A stretch of 30,862 nucleotides of DNA from UBA1765 sp045629945. GTDB taxonomy: Bacteria; Fibrobacterota; Fibrobacteria; Fibrobacterales; Fibrobacteraceae. Under the pieces are notes generated by a model, which saw nothing but the letters and a program-made list of their open reading frames with translations, was not told where the DNA came from and searched no databases. This document shows, in pieces, positions 16,321-24,669 of this stretch. The stretch spans positions 1 through 30,862 of the forward strand of contig JAZQSE010000014.1 in NCBI GenBank assembly GCA_045629945.1, read 5' to 3'. The stretch's first letter is position 1, and the number at the start of each line of letters is the position of its first letter. Position numbers and translations under genes: made by a program.

Positions 16321-17139
16321 TTATTCGGTTACTTCTTCAACTTCTAAAGCAGGGGCAGCAGGAGCTGGGATAGTTTCAACTTCTGCAGGTGTTTCTTGTT
16401 GTGGCTGGGCTTCCTGAGCAGGAACTTCTGCTGGTTGAACTTCTGCCGGAGCAGCTTCCTGAACAGGAGCTGGTTCTTGAGCCGGTGCAGGTTCTTCAAC
16501 GACTTCTTCCACTACTTCTTCAACCACTTCTTCGGTTTCTTCTACAGCAGGTTGTTCTTCCCAGTTGCTAGATGTATTAGAAGTTTCATAAAGGTTTTCA
16601 CTTGTAGTCGGGTTACCAACGGCGTCGTTGCTGCGGTTATCAACCCACCAAGGGAATCCATTCGTTTCAAGGACAGAACGACCAAAATTCTGAGCGTCAT
16701 TTATGGTTGCAAAAAAGCCGACACGTACGCGGTAATAAGTGCCTTCTAATTCACCTGGATTTTCTACAGAAGAGTAGTAAGCTTTAACGCCTTTTTCAGA
16801 AAGTTTCTGGACCAAGGATTCAGCACTCTTTTTAGAAGGCTGGATTCCAACCTGGATAACGTATTCACCATCGTCTGCCTGGTTTATAGCCTGAACCGGA
16901 GCAGTTTTAGTTTCTGTTTGGGTTTCTGCTTTGACTTCTTTGGCTTGTTCTGAAGCCGTTTCTGTATTAGAAGTCATGGGTTGTAATTCCGGGTCTTCGT
17001 CTTTAGGAGGCTCAACCACTTTAGCCGGTTTTGCTTTTGGTGTAGAAATTTCAGGGACAAGCTCCTTTTCTTCGGAGCAACCGAAAAGGAAAATACTGAG
17101 AGAAAAAAGAGCTAAAAGTGGAAAAAGTTTGAATTTCAT
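16321..17139 (-). CDS. SPOR-domain lipoprotein with acidic/Pro-Ala-rich tail
   Basis: 272 residues. Type II signal peptide with lipobox ending LFGC (Cys21), then a low-complexity linker. A SPOR domain (about 90-165) carries YVIQVGIQPSKKSAESLVQKL and YYRVRVGFF, the two hallmark strands. The C-terminal tail of about 90 residues is strongly acidic with tandem EEVV units (16493-16548), then Pro/Ala/Gln-rich. Family knowledge: SPOR domains bind denuded glycan strands at the septum. The tail after SPOR is unusual, since SPOR is normally C-terminal. Start supported by AGAGG 6 nt upstream and by the promoter at 17170-17198. Divergent from rpsU. Confidence 0.85.
   Translation of the reverse strand: MKFKLFPLLALFSLSIFLFGCSEEKELVPEISTPKAKPAKVVEPPKDEDPELQPMTSNTETASEQAKEVKAETQTETKTAPVQAINQADDGEYVIQVGIQPSKKSAESLVQKLSEKGVKAYYSSVENPGELEGTYYRVRVGFFATINDAQNFGRSVLETNGFPWWVDNRSNDAVGNPTTSENLYETSNTSSNWEEQPAVEETEEVVEEVVEEVVEEPAPAQEPAPVQEAAPAEVQPAEVPAQEAQPQQETPAEVETIPAPAAPALEVEEVTE
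16493..16548 (-). repeat. In-frame short tandem repeat encoding EEVV units
   Basis: Near-identical 12-nt coding units give three to four consecutive Glu-Glu-Val-Val repeats in the tail of the SPOR lipoprotein. It is a candidate for length variation by slippage, which in multiples of 12 would keep the frame. Confidence 0.6.
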
Positions 17140-17169
17140 TTGAAACCTCTAAAAACATTCCTTGCGTTA

Positions 17170-17198
17170 AATATACTTAAGTCTTTGATTTATCGCAA
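17170..17198 (-). promoter_or_regulatory. Sigma70-type promoter of SPOR lipoprotein gene
   Basis: On the minus strand: TTGCGA (17198-17193), 17-bp spacer, TATATT (17175-17170), about 30 bp upstream of the ATG at 17139. Confidence 0.7.
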
Positions 17199-17248
17199 GT
17201 TATATTTAAAATTTTACCCTTTTTAGTAGGAGAACTTATTAAAATACC

Positions 17249-17277
17249 TTGACGAAAACGGGGGACTTAAATATATT
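17249..17277 (+). promoter_or_regulatory. Sigma70-type promoter of rpsU
   Basis: TTGACG (17249-17254), 17-bp spacer, TATATT (17272-17277), about 38 bp upstream of the GTG start at 17316. It shows that an in-frame TTG at 17277 cannot be the translation start. Confidence 0.8.
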
Positions 17278-17315
17278 TGGCAAAAAATCAGTTTAATTTT
17301 AACCAAAGGATTCCC

Positions 17316-17525
17316 GTGATAGGCGTTATCGTAAAATCCAACGAACCTTTTGAAAGAGCTCTTAAGCGTTTCACCAAGTCTTGCGAAAAGAATGGTATCA
17401 TTTCTGACGTTAAGAAACGCCAACGTTTTGAAAAACCATCTGAAGTTCGCAAGCATGCTGAAACAGCAGCTCGTCGCAAGCGTTTGAAAGAACTTGCTGA
17501 ACAAAACCGCAAGCGTCTTTATTAA
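17316..17525 (+). CDS. rpsU: Ribosomal protein S21
   Basis: 69 residues from GTG 17316, with AAAGGA (17305-17310) 5 nt upstream. VIVKSNEPFERALKRFTKSCEKNGIISDVKKRQRFEKPSEVRKH matches the S21 core (VxVxENEPFExALRRFKRxCEKxGxLxExRxRxxYEKPS), with a basic C-terminal tail. 30S subunit protein near the anti-Shine-Dalgarno. Followed by a terminator, then yqeY; the rpsU-yqeY pairing is common in bacteria. Confidence 0.93.
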   Translation: MIGVIVKSNEPFERALKRFTKSCEKNGIISDVKKRQRFEKPSEVRKHAETAARRKRLKELAEQNRKRLY

Positions 17526-17544
17526 TCGCTTTTTGCACTTGTCG

Positions 17545-17573
17545 GAGGAAGTCCGTTAGGTCTTCCTCTTTTT
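17545..17573 (+). terminator. Rho-independent terminator after rpsU
   Basis: GAGGAAG (17545-17551), 10-nt loop, CTTCCTC (17562-17568), then a T-rich run. Probably partial, because yqeY follows 32 bp later without an obvious separate promoter. Confidence 0.75.
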
Positions 17574-17604
17574 CTGTTTTTATAATTTTCATTAAGGAGT
17601 TTTT

Positions 17605-18054
17605 ATGGCAAGCGAACTTTTACAAAAGATTTTAGACGACATCAAAACGGCAATGAAAGCTCGTGATGCCGAAACTTTGGGTACTTTACGCACCTTACAT
17701 TCTGATATTAAGAATGTTTCTATAAATTCTGGTGTTGAAATTACAGATGAAATTGTTTTAGATGTTTTAGCTAAAAGTTTAAAACAGAAAAACGAAGCCA
17801 TTGAAATGTTGAAAAATGGTGGCCGTGAAGATAAAGCTTCAGAAGAAGCTAAAGCAGTAGAACTTTATCAAAAGTATTTGCCAGAGCCACTTTCTGAAAC
17901 AGATGTTGTTGCTCTTATTGCAGAACTTAAAGAAGCTCTTCAAGCAACTTCACCAAAAGATATGGGCAAAATGATGAAGGAACTTTCGCCCAAAGTGAAA
18001 GGTCGTTTTGATTCTAAACGTTTAAGTCAGTTAGTTCAAGAAGCTCTTCGATAA
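17605..18054 (+). CDS. yqeY: GatB/YqeY domain protein
   Basis: 149 residues, full length for YqeY. Starts ATG 17605 with AAGGAG 5 nt upstream. Typical sequence: LLQKILDDIKTAMKARD, TLRTLHSDIKN, LPEPLSETDVVALI and MGKMMKELSPKVKGRFDSKRLSQLVQEAL, the last matching the C-terminal helical YqeY/GatB tail domain. Family knowledge: the domain binds tRNA in GatCAB; the free-standing protein's role is not well defined. Second gene after rpsU. Confidence 0.92.
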   Translation: MASELLQKILDDIKTAMKARDAETLGTLRTLHSDIKNVSINSGVEITDEIVLDVLAKSLKQKNEAIEMLKNGGREDKASEEAKAVELYQKYLPEPLSETDVVALIAELKEALQATSPKDMGKMMKELSPKVKGRFDSKRLSQLVQEALR

Positions 18055-18089
18055 AAATTAAAGTCCCGCTTTGCGGGACTTTAATTTTT
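18053..18089. terminator. Bidirectional terminator between yqeY and pflA
   Basis: Perfect 17-bp arms (18053-18069 and 18073-18089) around a TTT loop, GC-rich core AGTCCCGC/GCGGGACT with A-tract and T-tract flanks. The 5' arm overlaps the last bases of the yqeY stop codon. It serves both converging genes. Confidence 0.93.
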
Positions 18090-18100
18090 ATCGCTACAAT

Positions 18101-18826
18101 TTAATGAGTAGAAATAGCCCCGTTTAAAAAATCCTGTACTTTTTTAGTTTCTTCTTGTGTAGGCACTCGTTGGTTCTTGAGTTCATAGGGGAGTTCAAGT
18201 TTTTCCCATTTATGGAGAGCCATATTGTGAAAAGGTAAAACGTCTACGCGTTCTATATTTTCTAAAGGTTCAATAAACTTAGCCAAAGCATCTATGTCTT
18301 CTTGAAAATCGGTAAGCCCAGGAACAAGAACATAACGTAACCAAACTTTTTTATTCATTTTTTGCAAACGTTTTGCAAAATCAAGGGTTGGGGTAACATC
18401 TTGGCCAGTTAAACTTTTATGGCGTTCTGGGTTCATTTCTTTAATATCAAGTAGCACAAGATCAATGGGGTTAAAATAATTATCGGGCAAATTTCTAGCC
18501 AGAAAACCTTGAGTATCTAAAGCGGTGTGTAAAGCGAAATCTTGTTTTGCCCGAGAAAAAATTTCATAAGTAAAATCGGGCTGTTGCAAAGGTTCGCCGC
18601 CAGTAATGGTAAGGCCGCCTGCTGTCCGCAAGAAATTGGCGTATTTTTTTATTTCATTAAGAATAGAATCGCTAGTTGTCAGTTTTCCTTGCTTTAATTC
18701 CCAAGTGTCTGGATTATGGCAATATTTACAACGGAAAGGACACCCACTTAAAAAAACAGCAAAACGAACACCAGGCCCGTCGGCTGCAGCAGATGTGAAA
18801 AAAGAATGAACGTAGCCAGAAATCAT
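18101..18826 (-). CDS. pflA: Pyruvate formate-lyase activating enzyme
   Basis: 241 residues. Radical-SAM motif CPFRCKYC (C29, C33, C36) followed by HNPDTW, the GGEP motif in TITGGEPLQQP, and DIKEMNPERHKSLTG, all PflA-type. It lacks the extra ferredoxin-like cysteine insert of glycyl-radical activases for other lyases. It generates the glycyl radical on PflB; pflB is not in the window. Probably the last gene of a minus-strand unit after gluQ and the helicase-like gene (35-bp gap), ending at the bidirectional terminator. Confidence 0.92.
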   Translation of the reverse strand: MISGYVHSFFTSAAADGPGVRFAVFLSGCPFRCKYCHNPDTWELKQGKLTTSDSILNEIKKYANFLRTAGGLTITGGEPLQQPDFTYEIFSRAKQDFALHTALDTQGFLARNLPDNYFNPIDLVLLDIKEMNPERHKSLTGQDVTPTLDFAKRLQKMNKKVWLRYVLVPGLTDFQEDIDALAKFIEPLENIERVDVLPFHNMALHKWEKLELPYELKNQRVPTQEETKKVQDFLNGAISTH

Positions 18827-18861
18827 AAGAATACTCTTTTATGGATTGTTGAAAAAATAAA

Positions 18862-21800
18862 TTATAACAATCCAAGAGCTTCTTTTAAAGTGGCTTCATC
18901 GGAAGGTAATTGAGAACGTTCTTCTGGAGAAACATATTGCAAAAGGCGTTCTGCGTCGGGTAAATCCCCACGATACCTTGGTTGTATAGTTTTCTGGTTG
19001 CGTGAATAGAAGAAAGGTCCTGTCTTTACAAAAAGCTTTTGTTGTAAACCAATTTTTAGACCTTCTTGCAGAATCTGAAGAATCTTTGGCCCTGGTTTTT
19101 GAACTTTGTGTAAAGTAAGCATTCTGAACAGCAATTGCTTTTCGTGAATAGGGGATTCTGTTTCAACATAGAAAAGCAATTGATGGATCAATTCTTTTAT
19201 AGAAAGTTCAGGAATCGATTGCCCATAAGCTGCCCCTGTAATTTTTGGATGCTTGACTTGATAAGGCACAATTAAAGAAGCATAAGTGGCGCTAGCATCT
19301 TCTTTATCTTCGTCAGATTCTATTTCAACTTTTGGCGGAGCAATACTCTGTTCTATGCTGACCGTTGTTAAGAAATGATTCTTTTCATCGTCATTAAAGA
19401 GATACCATGTTGGAGTCCAGATGCGAACGATTTTCCAACCAAGCATTTCTGCCGATTTTGGACGCATGTATTCTCTGTCTTCAATGCTATGTTGCAAAGA
19501 ACCGCTTAAAGAATCGTCTTCGGCGGCAAGTAAATAACGCTTGCTATTATTTTCATCGACTACAGCAAGAGCAACAGTTACAGAATCCTGTCCGATATTT
19601 TGCCTTGTTAAAATACTTTTTTCATTGGCTAGTTTATGGAGTTCTGTTAAAATTGGAGAAGGCTCTTGTAAGTTCTGGCTTTGTTTTTCAGAAGGCGTAA
19701 AATCTAAGAAACTCTGGAACAATTTGCCAGTTTCTCCTGCGGAGAATGAGGCGTGATCAGAGATGAAGAAATGAATTTCTCGTTCGGCTAAACTAGCACA
19801 AGCGTTGATTCTTGTTGGCGATGCTAAAGCCCCTTGAGTAACGCTTTCTGTAAGCACAAAAATAGTGTCGCGTTTTTGGCCTATGGCATTTTCTGGAGAA
19901 GAAATATAGAATGTATTGCGGTATGTGCGTTTTTTAAAGAATGAAGCCAAGTTGGGTAAATCTTTTAACGCACTTTGTAACAATTGTTGTAAAGTTCTGA
20001 TTTCTTCTGTAGCAAAAGCAATTACCCCAAGAGTTCTGGCTGGGTTTGTTTTTGCGTGTTCTAAAATAGCTTTGACAAGTTTTTGCTTTGGGTTATCTGA
20101 AACGTGTTTGCGGTAAGGCCTTTCACGAGAGGTGTCAGGCAATGGGAATGTTCGGATTGAATTGTCGTAAAAGACAGAAGATGCAAATTGTAAAATAAAT
20201 GGGTGCCTGTGCCCAAAGGCAAAAGAAATATTGCGCTGCGGAACTCCAAGCCTTAAAGCGTGCACTAAAATGCTGCTAGAGTCAATATGTCCCGAAGGTA
20301 AATGCTCGTCGCCAACCAAAATGATTTTCTTTGCATAGCGGGCATAAATCAAGAAATCAGTAACAGGGATGGTTTCTGCATCAAGAATAATAAGCAAATC
20401 GCAATGAGGAGAAGAAACCAATGATTCCGCTAAAGCAAACTGTAAAATATCAGGATTTTCTTTTAGAGTGTTAGTAACTCTCAAAGAATTGGCTTGTAGC
20501 CACATATCATAAGCTTTTCTGTAGGCTTTAGAATCTTTAATGCGGGATTTGGAATTTTTAGAAAAGATTTCTGCGGATTCTTTAGCAATCTTTTGAACAT
20601 TTCCTGAAAGCCAGGCCTGAATCAATTTTTCTGGAGCATCAGGGTCTTGTAAGATTGACTTTTCTTGCAATAAAATATCTAGTTTGAAATTCTTTAGAGT
20701 AGTGATTCCTTTTGCTGTATTTTCATAACCAGGTAAATCTTCTAGATATTTCATTAACCCATAGATAATTTCTGTCTGAGGTAAAAATTCTTTGGGTAAG
20801 CCTTTTGGAGTAATGAAAAATACGAAATCTTGCAATAAAGTCTGGTAAACTTCTAAAGCTGAAATAAATTCAGTCAGTTCTTTTTGGTATTTGTTCAGTT
20901 TATAAGCGTGCGCTAAAACATTTAGCTTAAGATCTTGCCCAACTTTTTCCCGATGGCGGTAGAATGCGTTGATTTTCTTTTCAAGGCGTTCCCAGTCCGT
21001 TTGTTCATAGTTCCAATCGTCGCCAAAAAGTCTTTGGGCCAAAGCAGAATTATTTTTATAAGTGTTTCGGCATTCTTGGATTTCCCAAAGTTTTTCTGCA
21101 TATTTTAAAAGGACTTCGTCATTCGTAGCAAGTTTCGGGTCGCGTAAAATGCTTTTGAGAATTTTCTTTGAAGAAAGGTAATTCTCAGACATGTGCTTCA
21201 TTTTCTTTGTGCGGTATTCGGCAAAGAGTTCTTTTGCACGTGTGATATTAATGTCGATAGCGCTAGGGGTAAAATCACCAGAACCTTGGTTTCTATAATC
21301 GGTCCAAACTTTTGCAGCGGAGGTAAATGTCTGAATGGTATCTTTAAAGGAATCCCATTCTTGACCTTTCAAATTCCAATTTGGGAAATCAAGGAAATTT
21401 TTAGAAAGAATTTCAACAACTTCTTTGGTTATTTTTTGAATGTTTTCTGTGGTATGCTTGTTGTTGATTATAGAAGCTTCTTTTAAATTATCAATAATTG
21501 TTTTCCAAGAATCACAGAAATTGACAAGAGCGGAAAGTTTGCGAGCAAAATTAGAATTGTTAAAAGCTCTTTCATTCAAAAGGCTAAAGAATGATTCTTT
21601 TTCGGCTGAATTTTCCTGAGCTTTGAATTTTAAAATTTCTCCAAGAGCATTTGCTGTTGCTTTACATTCTTCAAGAGATAAATTGTCGAAAATTTCAGCA
21701 ATTTTTGCGCCTAAGCGGTAGCAACATTTCTTTTTGTTTTTTGAAAGTTCTTGTAAAATATCAGCTAAAGGTGTGGTGTCATTACCTTCGCGTTGTGTTA

Positions 21801-22818
21801 AGGAGTAATATTTTTCAAAAACTTGCCTTGTGGTTTTTAAATTGTTGGCTAAAGTTTCAAAATCCGGTTTTTCATCGGAAAAAGAAGGTTGTATCAGAGC
21901 GTCTTTAACTATCTGAAGTGAAGTAGGATGAGACGCAATAACCGCAGTCTTTTTTTGCTTGTATAAGGATTCTGCAATTAAATTAGAAACGGTTTTTCCG
22001 TTATCCGTTCCGGGCAACGGTTGTAAAACGAAATATTTTGACTCTTCTTCCAAAGAATTCAACAGAGCATCCGTATCTTCTGAATCCATAGGATAAAGGA
22101 ACGCATGCTCTGCAGGCTGGAATGTTTTATTGAATTTTGAAGCTTCAAAAGAAGATTCACCGGATTCGTCAAATTCCCCGCCAAGGAGTTCTCTTGAAAG
22201 ATTTGAAATCCGTTCGGAATCTAAGTCTCTGAAAATGCGGCTGATACGAGTAGTTTCGTAAATAGATTTTGTCGGGAAAAGTAAAATGCAAATACCTTTT
22301 TCGGTAAACTTCCAATCTTCTTGAGACGCGATAAAAAGTTTTAAGCGTCTGAAATATTCTTTAATAGAAAAAACTTTATCAACAAGAGCCGTTTCGGGTT
22401 CAGGAAACCCTTCTAACTCTGCCATGGCAGGGTTTTCAATGGGCAAACCATTAGGCGTTAATTCTTGAGTTTCTAGATTAAATTGCGTTGGTAAAAGTAA
22501 AGCAGGTCCGGTTCTTTTTCCAACGCCACGGATTAAACCCAAGCCAATGAAAAAGGATTTTGGTTTTTCAGAATCTAGAGCAAGAGTAAATTTTTGTAAT
22601 AGCGAATCTTGTTGTTCTTTACTTAACGAATTGATAAAGAAATTTAAAGGGAAATGGCCTTTTTTTTCAAAAAGAGAATAAAATTCAATAGCGTCTGTGT
22701 TTAAAATAGGGGTCTGGTCTGAAAAAGAAGACAACTTTGATAAAGACAATAATTCCGCATCTGTTACGCGTAAAGATTTGATTTTATTTAAAAAAGAGAA
22801 AACTTGTTCTTGGACCAT
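18862..22818 (-). CDS. DUF4011/DUF3320-type SF1 helicase-like protein with degraded motifs
   Basis: 1318 residues from ATG 22818; a TTG 18 bp further upstream has no ribosome-binding site. Order: DUF4011-like N-terminal region (FFIGLGLIRG, GPALLLPTQF, GLPIENPAMAEL); P-loop region PLPGTDNGKTVSNLIAESL (about 265-285); helical insert of about 500 residues; Walker-B region LLIILDAETIPVTDF (about 810); VGDEHLPSGH; GHRHPFILQFASSVFYDN; AIGQKRDTIFV (about 980); TRINACASLAEREIHFF (about 1005); a Vsr/MTES_1575-like nuclease fold ending MLGWKIVRIWTPTWYLF (about 1080-1140); DUF3320 (about 1210-1265). Relative to the family, the P-loop Gly, the Walker-B Glu, GDxxQLPP, the QG(D/E)ERD motif and the TRAR motif are altered, and the nuclease Asp/Glu appear as Ala. 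Overall fold kept, chemistry probably lost. Related proteins occur in phage-defence loci. Between gluQ and pflA on the same strand. Confidence 0.75.
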   Translation of the reverse strand: MVQEQVFSFLNKIKSLRVTDAELLSLSKLSSFSDQTPILNTDAIEFYSLFEKKGHFPLNFFINSLSKEQQDSLLQKFTLALDSEKPKSFFIGLGLIRGVGKRTGPALLLPTQFNLETQELTPNGLPIENPAMAELEGFPEPETALVDKVFSIKEYFRRLKLFIASQEDWKFTEKGICILLFPTKSIYETTRISRIFRDLDSERISNLSRELLGGEFDESGESSFEASKFNKTFQPAEHAFLYPMDSEDTDALLNSLEEESKYFVLQPLPGTDNGKTVSNLIAESLYKQKKTAVIASHPTSLQIVKDALIQPSFSDEKPDFETLANNLKTTRQVFEKYYSLTQREGNDTTPLADILQELSKNKKKCCYRLGAKIAEIFDNLSLEECKATANALGEILKFKAQENSAEKESFFSLLNERAFNNSNFARKLSALVNFCDSWKTIIDNLKEASIINNKHTTENIQKITKEVVEILSKNFLDFPNWNLKGQEWDSFKDTIQTFTSAAKVWTDYRNQGSGDFTPSAIDINITRAKELFAEYRTKKMKHMSENYLSSKKILKSILRDPKLATNDEVLLKYAEKLWEIQECRNTYKNNSALAQRLFGDDWNYEQTDWERLEKKINAFYRHREKVGQDLKLNVLAHAYKLNKYQKELTEFISALEVYQTLLQDFVFFITPKGLPKEFLPQTEIIYGLMKYLEDLPGYENTAKGITTLKNFKLDILLQEKSILQDPDAPEKLIQAWLSGNVQKIAKESAEIFSKNSKSRIKDSKAYRKAYDMWLQANSLRVTNTLKENPDILQFALAESLVSSPHCDLLIILDAETIPVTDFLIYARYAKKIILVGDEHLPSGHIDSSSILVHALRLGVPQRNISFAFGHRHPFILQFASSVFYDNSIRTFPLPDTSRERPYRKHVSDNPKQKLVKAILEHAKTNPARTLGVIAFATEEIRTLQQLLQSALKDLPNLASFFKKRTYRNTFYISSPENAIGQKRDTIFVLTESVTQGALASPTRINACASLAEREIHFFISDHASFSAGETGKLFQSFLDFTPSEKQSQNLQEPSPILTELHKLANEKSILTRQNIGQDSVTVALAVVDENNSKRYLLAAEDDSLSGSLQHSIEDREYMRPKSAEMLGWKIVRIWTPTWYLFNDDEKNHFLTTVSIEQSIAPPKVEIESDEDKEDASATYASLIVPYQVKHPKITGAAYGQSIPELSIKELIHQLLFYVETESPIHEKQLLFRMLTLHKVQKPGPKILQILQEGLKIGLQQKLFVKTGPFFYSRNQKTIQPRYRGDLPDAERLLQYVSPEERSQLPSDEATLKEALGLL

Positions 22819-22864
22819 ATTTTGAATATATCCCAAAAAATGGAAAATGCATCAAAATAAAGTA

Positions 22865-23743
22865 TTATTTTTTCAAAAAGCGGGAAAAGTAAGTTTTTTG
22901 TATGGAAGAAATGGCTTCATTTAGCGTTAAATGGGCTTTTTTAGGGATTGAATGGGCTTCATAGCAGACTAACCCCAATAAATTTTCAATGCTTAATCCT
23001 TGTTCCAGTTCCGCTCTTAAACTTTTGGAATGTTGCCTTTTTGACAATTTTTCGCCGGATTTTTCGGTTAAAAGAGGGTGATGCAGGTAAAGTGGTGGCG
23101 TTTTTTTGCCAAGAGCTTCTAATAAGGCAATTTGTCTTGCTGTTGAATTGCGTAAGTCTTCACCTCGAACAACAAGTCCGATATTTTCTTCTAAATCATC
23201 TACACAAACTGCAAATTGGTAGGTCCATTGAGAAATTCTGTCTTTAATTGTAAAATCACCACATTGCTTTTTGGGATTTTCTTCAAATTTTCCTAAAAGT
23301 AAATCTTCCCAAGTAATAGTTTTATCGGGAGTTTTAAATCTTAAAGCAAAATCTGAATTTTTATCGATTGGATTTTTAAAACAATGCCCGGAATAAATAA
23401 CTTCTCCGTCGGCATTGACAGGATTTTCTTCAAAAAGTTTCTTGCGCGAACAAGAACATGGGTAAAGTTTTTGCTTTGAAAAAAGAAGCTGTGCGTATTT
23501 TTCGTAAAGAGCCTGGCGGTTGCTTTGTAAACTAAGACTTTCAAATTTAAAACCAAATCGTTCTAAATCTTCTGGAATGCTATCTATGTATTCTTTTCTT
23601 GCTCGGCTTTTGTCGTGGTCTTCTATACGCAAGCGGACTTTTGCAGAAAATAAATCGGCTGCAGCAAATACAAAAAGGGCTGAAAGTAAATGGCCTCTGT
23701 GTAAATATCCTGTTGGGCTTGGAGCAAACCGAGTAAAAAGCAT
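22865..23743 (-). CDS. gluQ: Glutamyl-Q tRNA(Asp) synthetase
   Basis: 292 residues: the catalytic core of GluRS without an anticodon-binding domain. N-terminus TRFAPSPTGYLHRGH, where HRGH (15-18) is the HIGH-motif equivalent, RIEDHDKSRA, zinc cysteines in YPCSCSRKK and SGHCF, VVRGEDLRNSTARQ, and the KMSKS equivalent KLSKR. Family knowledge: glutamylates queuosine at position 34 of tRNA-Asp. Twenty-eight-odd bases upstream of the helicase-like gene on the same strand and divergent from the GRP-type transporter. Confidence 0.9.
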   Translation of the reverse strand: MLFTRFAPSPTGYLHRGHLLSALFVFAAADLFSAKVRLRIEDHDKSRARKEYIDSIPEDLERFGFKFESLSLQSNRQALYEKYAQLLFSKQKLYPCSCSRKKLFEENPVNADGEVIYSGHCFKNPIDKNSDFALRFKTPDKTITWEDLLLGKFEENPKKQCGDFTIKDRISQWTYQFAVCVDDLEENIGLVVRGEDLRNSTARQIALLEALGKKTPPLYLHHPLLTEKSGEKLSKRQHSKSLRAELEQGLSIENLLGLVCYEAHSIPKKAHLTLNEAISSIQKTYFSRFLKK

Positions 23744-23794
23744 AATTAAAAGATAGAAATCTCTTTTTTCCTAGAAAAAGTTATTTTTGAATTT

Positions 23795-24658
23795 ATGGGA
23801 AATAGTTACATTGGTGCGCTTCTTGCGATAATTGCTTTTGGCTCTTATATGGTGCCTCTCAGGCGTTATCCGGCGTTTTCGTCGTATGCGTCTTTAGCCG
23901 GACTTTCTGTTGGTGTTTTATTTGTTTCTTTTATTATAGCTTTAATTACAGGCACTTTATCGTTTAATTTAATTGGTTTTTTGTGCGGAATCCTTTGGGT
24001 TTTTGGTGGAGCACTTTGCTTTAGCGCTGTTCATAAAGAAGCAAACTTATCAGGAACAAGTGTCCGCATGATGGGTGCCTGTATTTTGGTTTCGTTTCTT
24101 TCTGGTGTGTTAATTTTACATGAAGATATTATCATTTGGTTAGCTCTTATTGCCATTTTAGCAATTGGTTGTGGGTTATTGCTTATTTCACCGCAAAAAG
24201 GGCAATTTTTTAAAAAGTGGCGTTCTTTAGTGGCGGGTTCTATATTCGGTGTTCACTTGCTTCCATTTCAGTTAGCTCAGATAGGCGAACTTGAATTTGC
24301 TTTCTCTTATGCCCTTGGAATTTTTCTTGCAGCTATATTATTATTCTGTTTTATACAACCAAAAGAAAAAACACCGGTTAAACCAATAGCTCCCTGGGTT
24401 TTAAGTTTTTTGGCTGGCGCACTTTGGCTTATCGGTACACACGGTTCGTTTTGGGCAATTGACCCAGAAGGGCCATTAGGTTTTGGAATCGGTTACCCTT
24501 TAGCGCAAATGAACCTTTTAGTGAATATTGCGTGGGGAGTTTTTGCTTTTAAAGAATACCCAACTTGGAAAGAACGTCTGCGTTTAGGTAGTGCGGCTTT
24601 GGTTATTTTATGTGGCGCTGTTTTACTGACACTTTCTAAAATATTAGTTGGAAATTAA
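23795..24658 (+). CDS. GRP/EamA-type 10-TM transporter
   Basis: 287 residues, ten hydrophobic helices in two five-helix halves. The pattern near the C-terminus (GIGYPLAQMNLLVNIAWGVFAFKEYP) resembles glucose/ribose porter (GRP/RhaT) members of the drug/metabolite transporter superfamily, and the N-terminus (ALLAIIAFGSYMVPLRR) fits the same. The substrate is probably a sugar, but this is uncertain. Followed after 11 bp by a small secreted protein. Confidence 0.75.
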   Translation: MGNSYIGALLAIIAFGSYMVPLRRYPAFSSYASLAGLSVGVLFVSFIIALITGTLSFNLIGFLCGILWVFGGALCFSAVHKEANLSGTSVRMMGACILVSFLSGVLILHEDIIIWLALIAILAIGCGLLLISPQKGQFFKKWRSLVAGSIFGVHLLPFQLAQIGELEFAFSYALGIFLAAILLFCFIQPKEKTPVKPIAPWVLSFLAGALWLIGTHGSFWAIDPEGPLGFGIGYPLAQMNLLVNIAWGVFAFKEYPTWKERLRLGSAALVILCGAVLLTLSKILVGN

Positions 24659-24669
24659 AAAGGAATATT

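Noticed and set aside
17277..17315. In-frame TTG extending S21 by 13 residues
   Set aside because: It overlaps the -10 hexamer; GTG 17316 has AAAGGA at 5 nt and matches the usual S21 start.
18101..18826. pflA as part of a pfl operon
   Set aside because: No pflB or formate transporter on either side; the neighbours are a helicase-like gene and a convergent yqeY.
19407..21908. Several plus-strand open frames of 60-100 codons inside the helicase-like gene
   Set aside because: No ribosome-binding sites, no recognisable products, and the minus strand carries one long frame with clear domain similarity.
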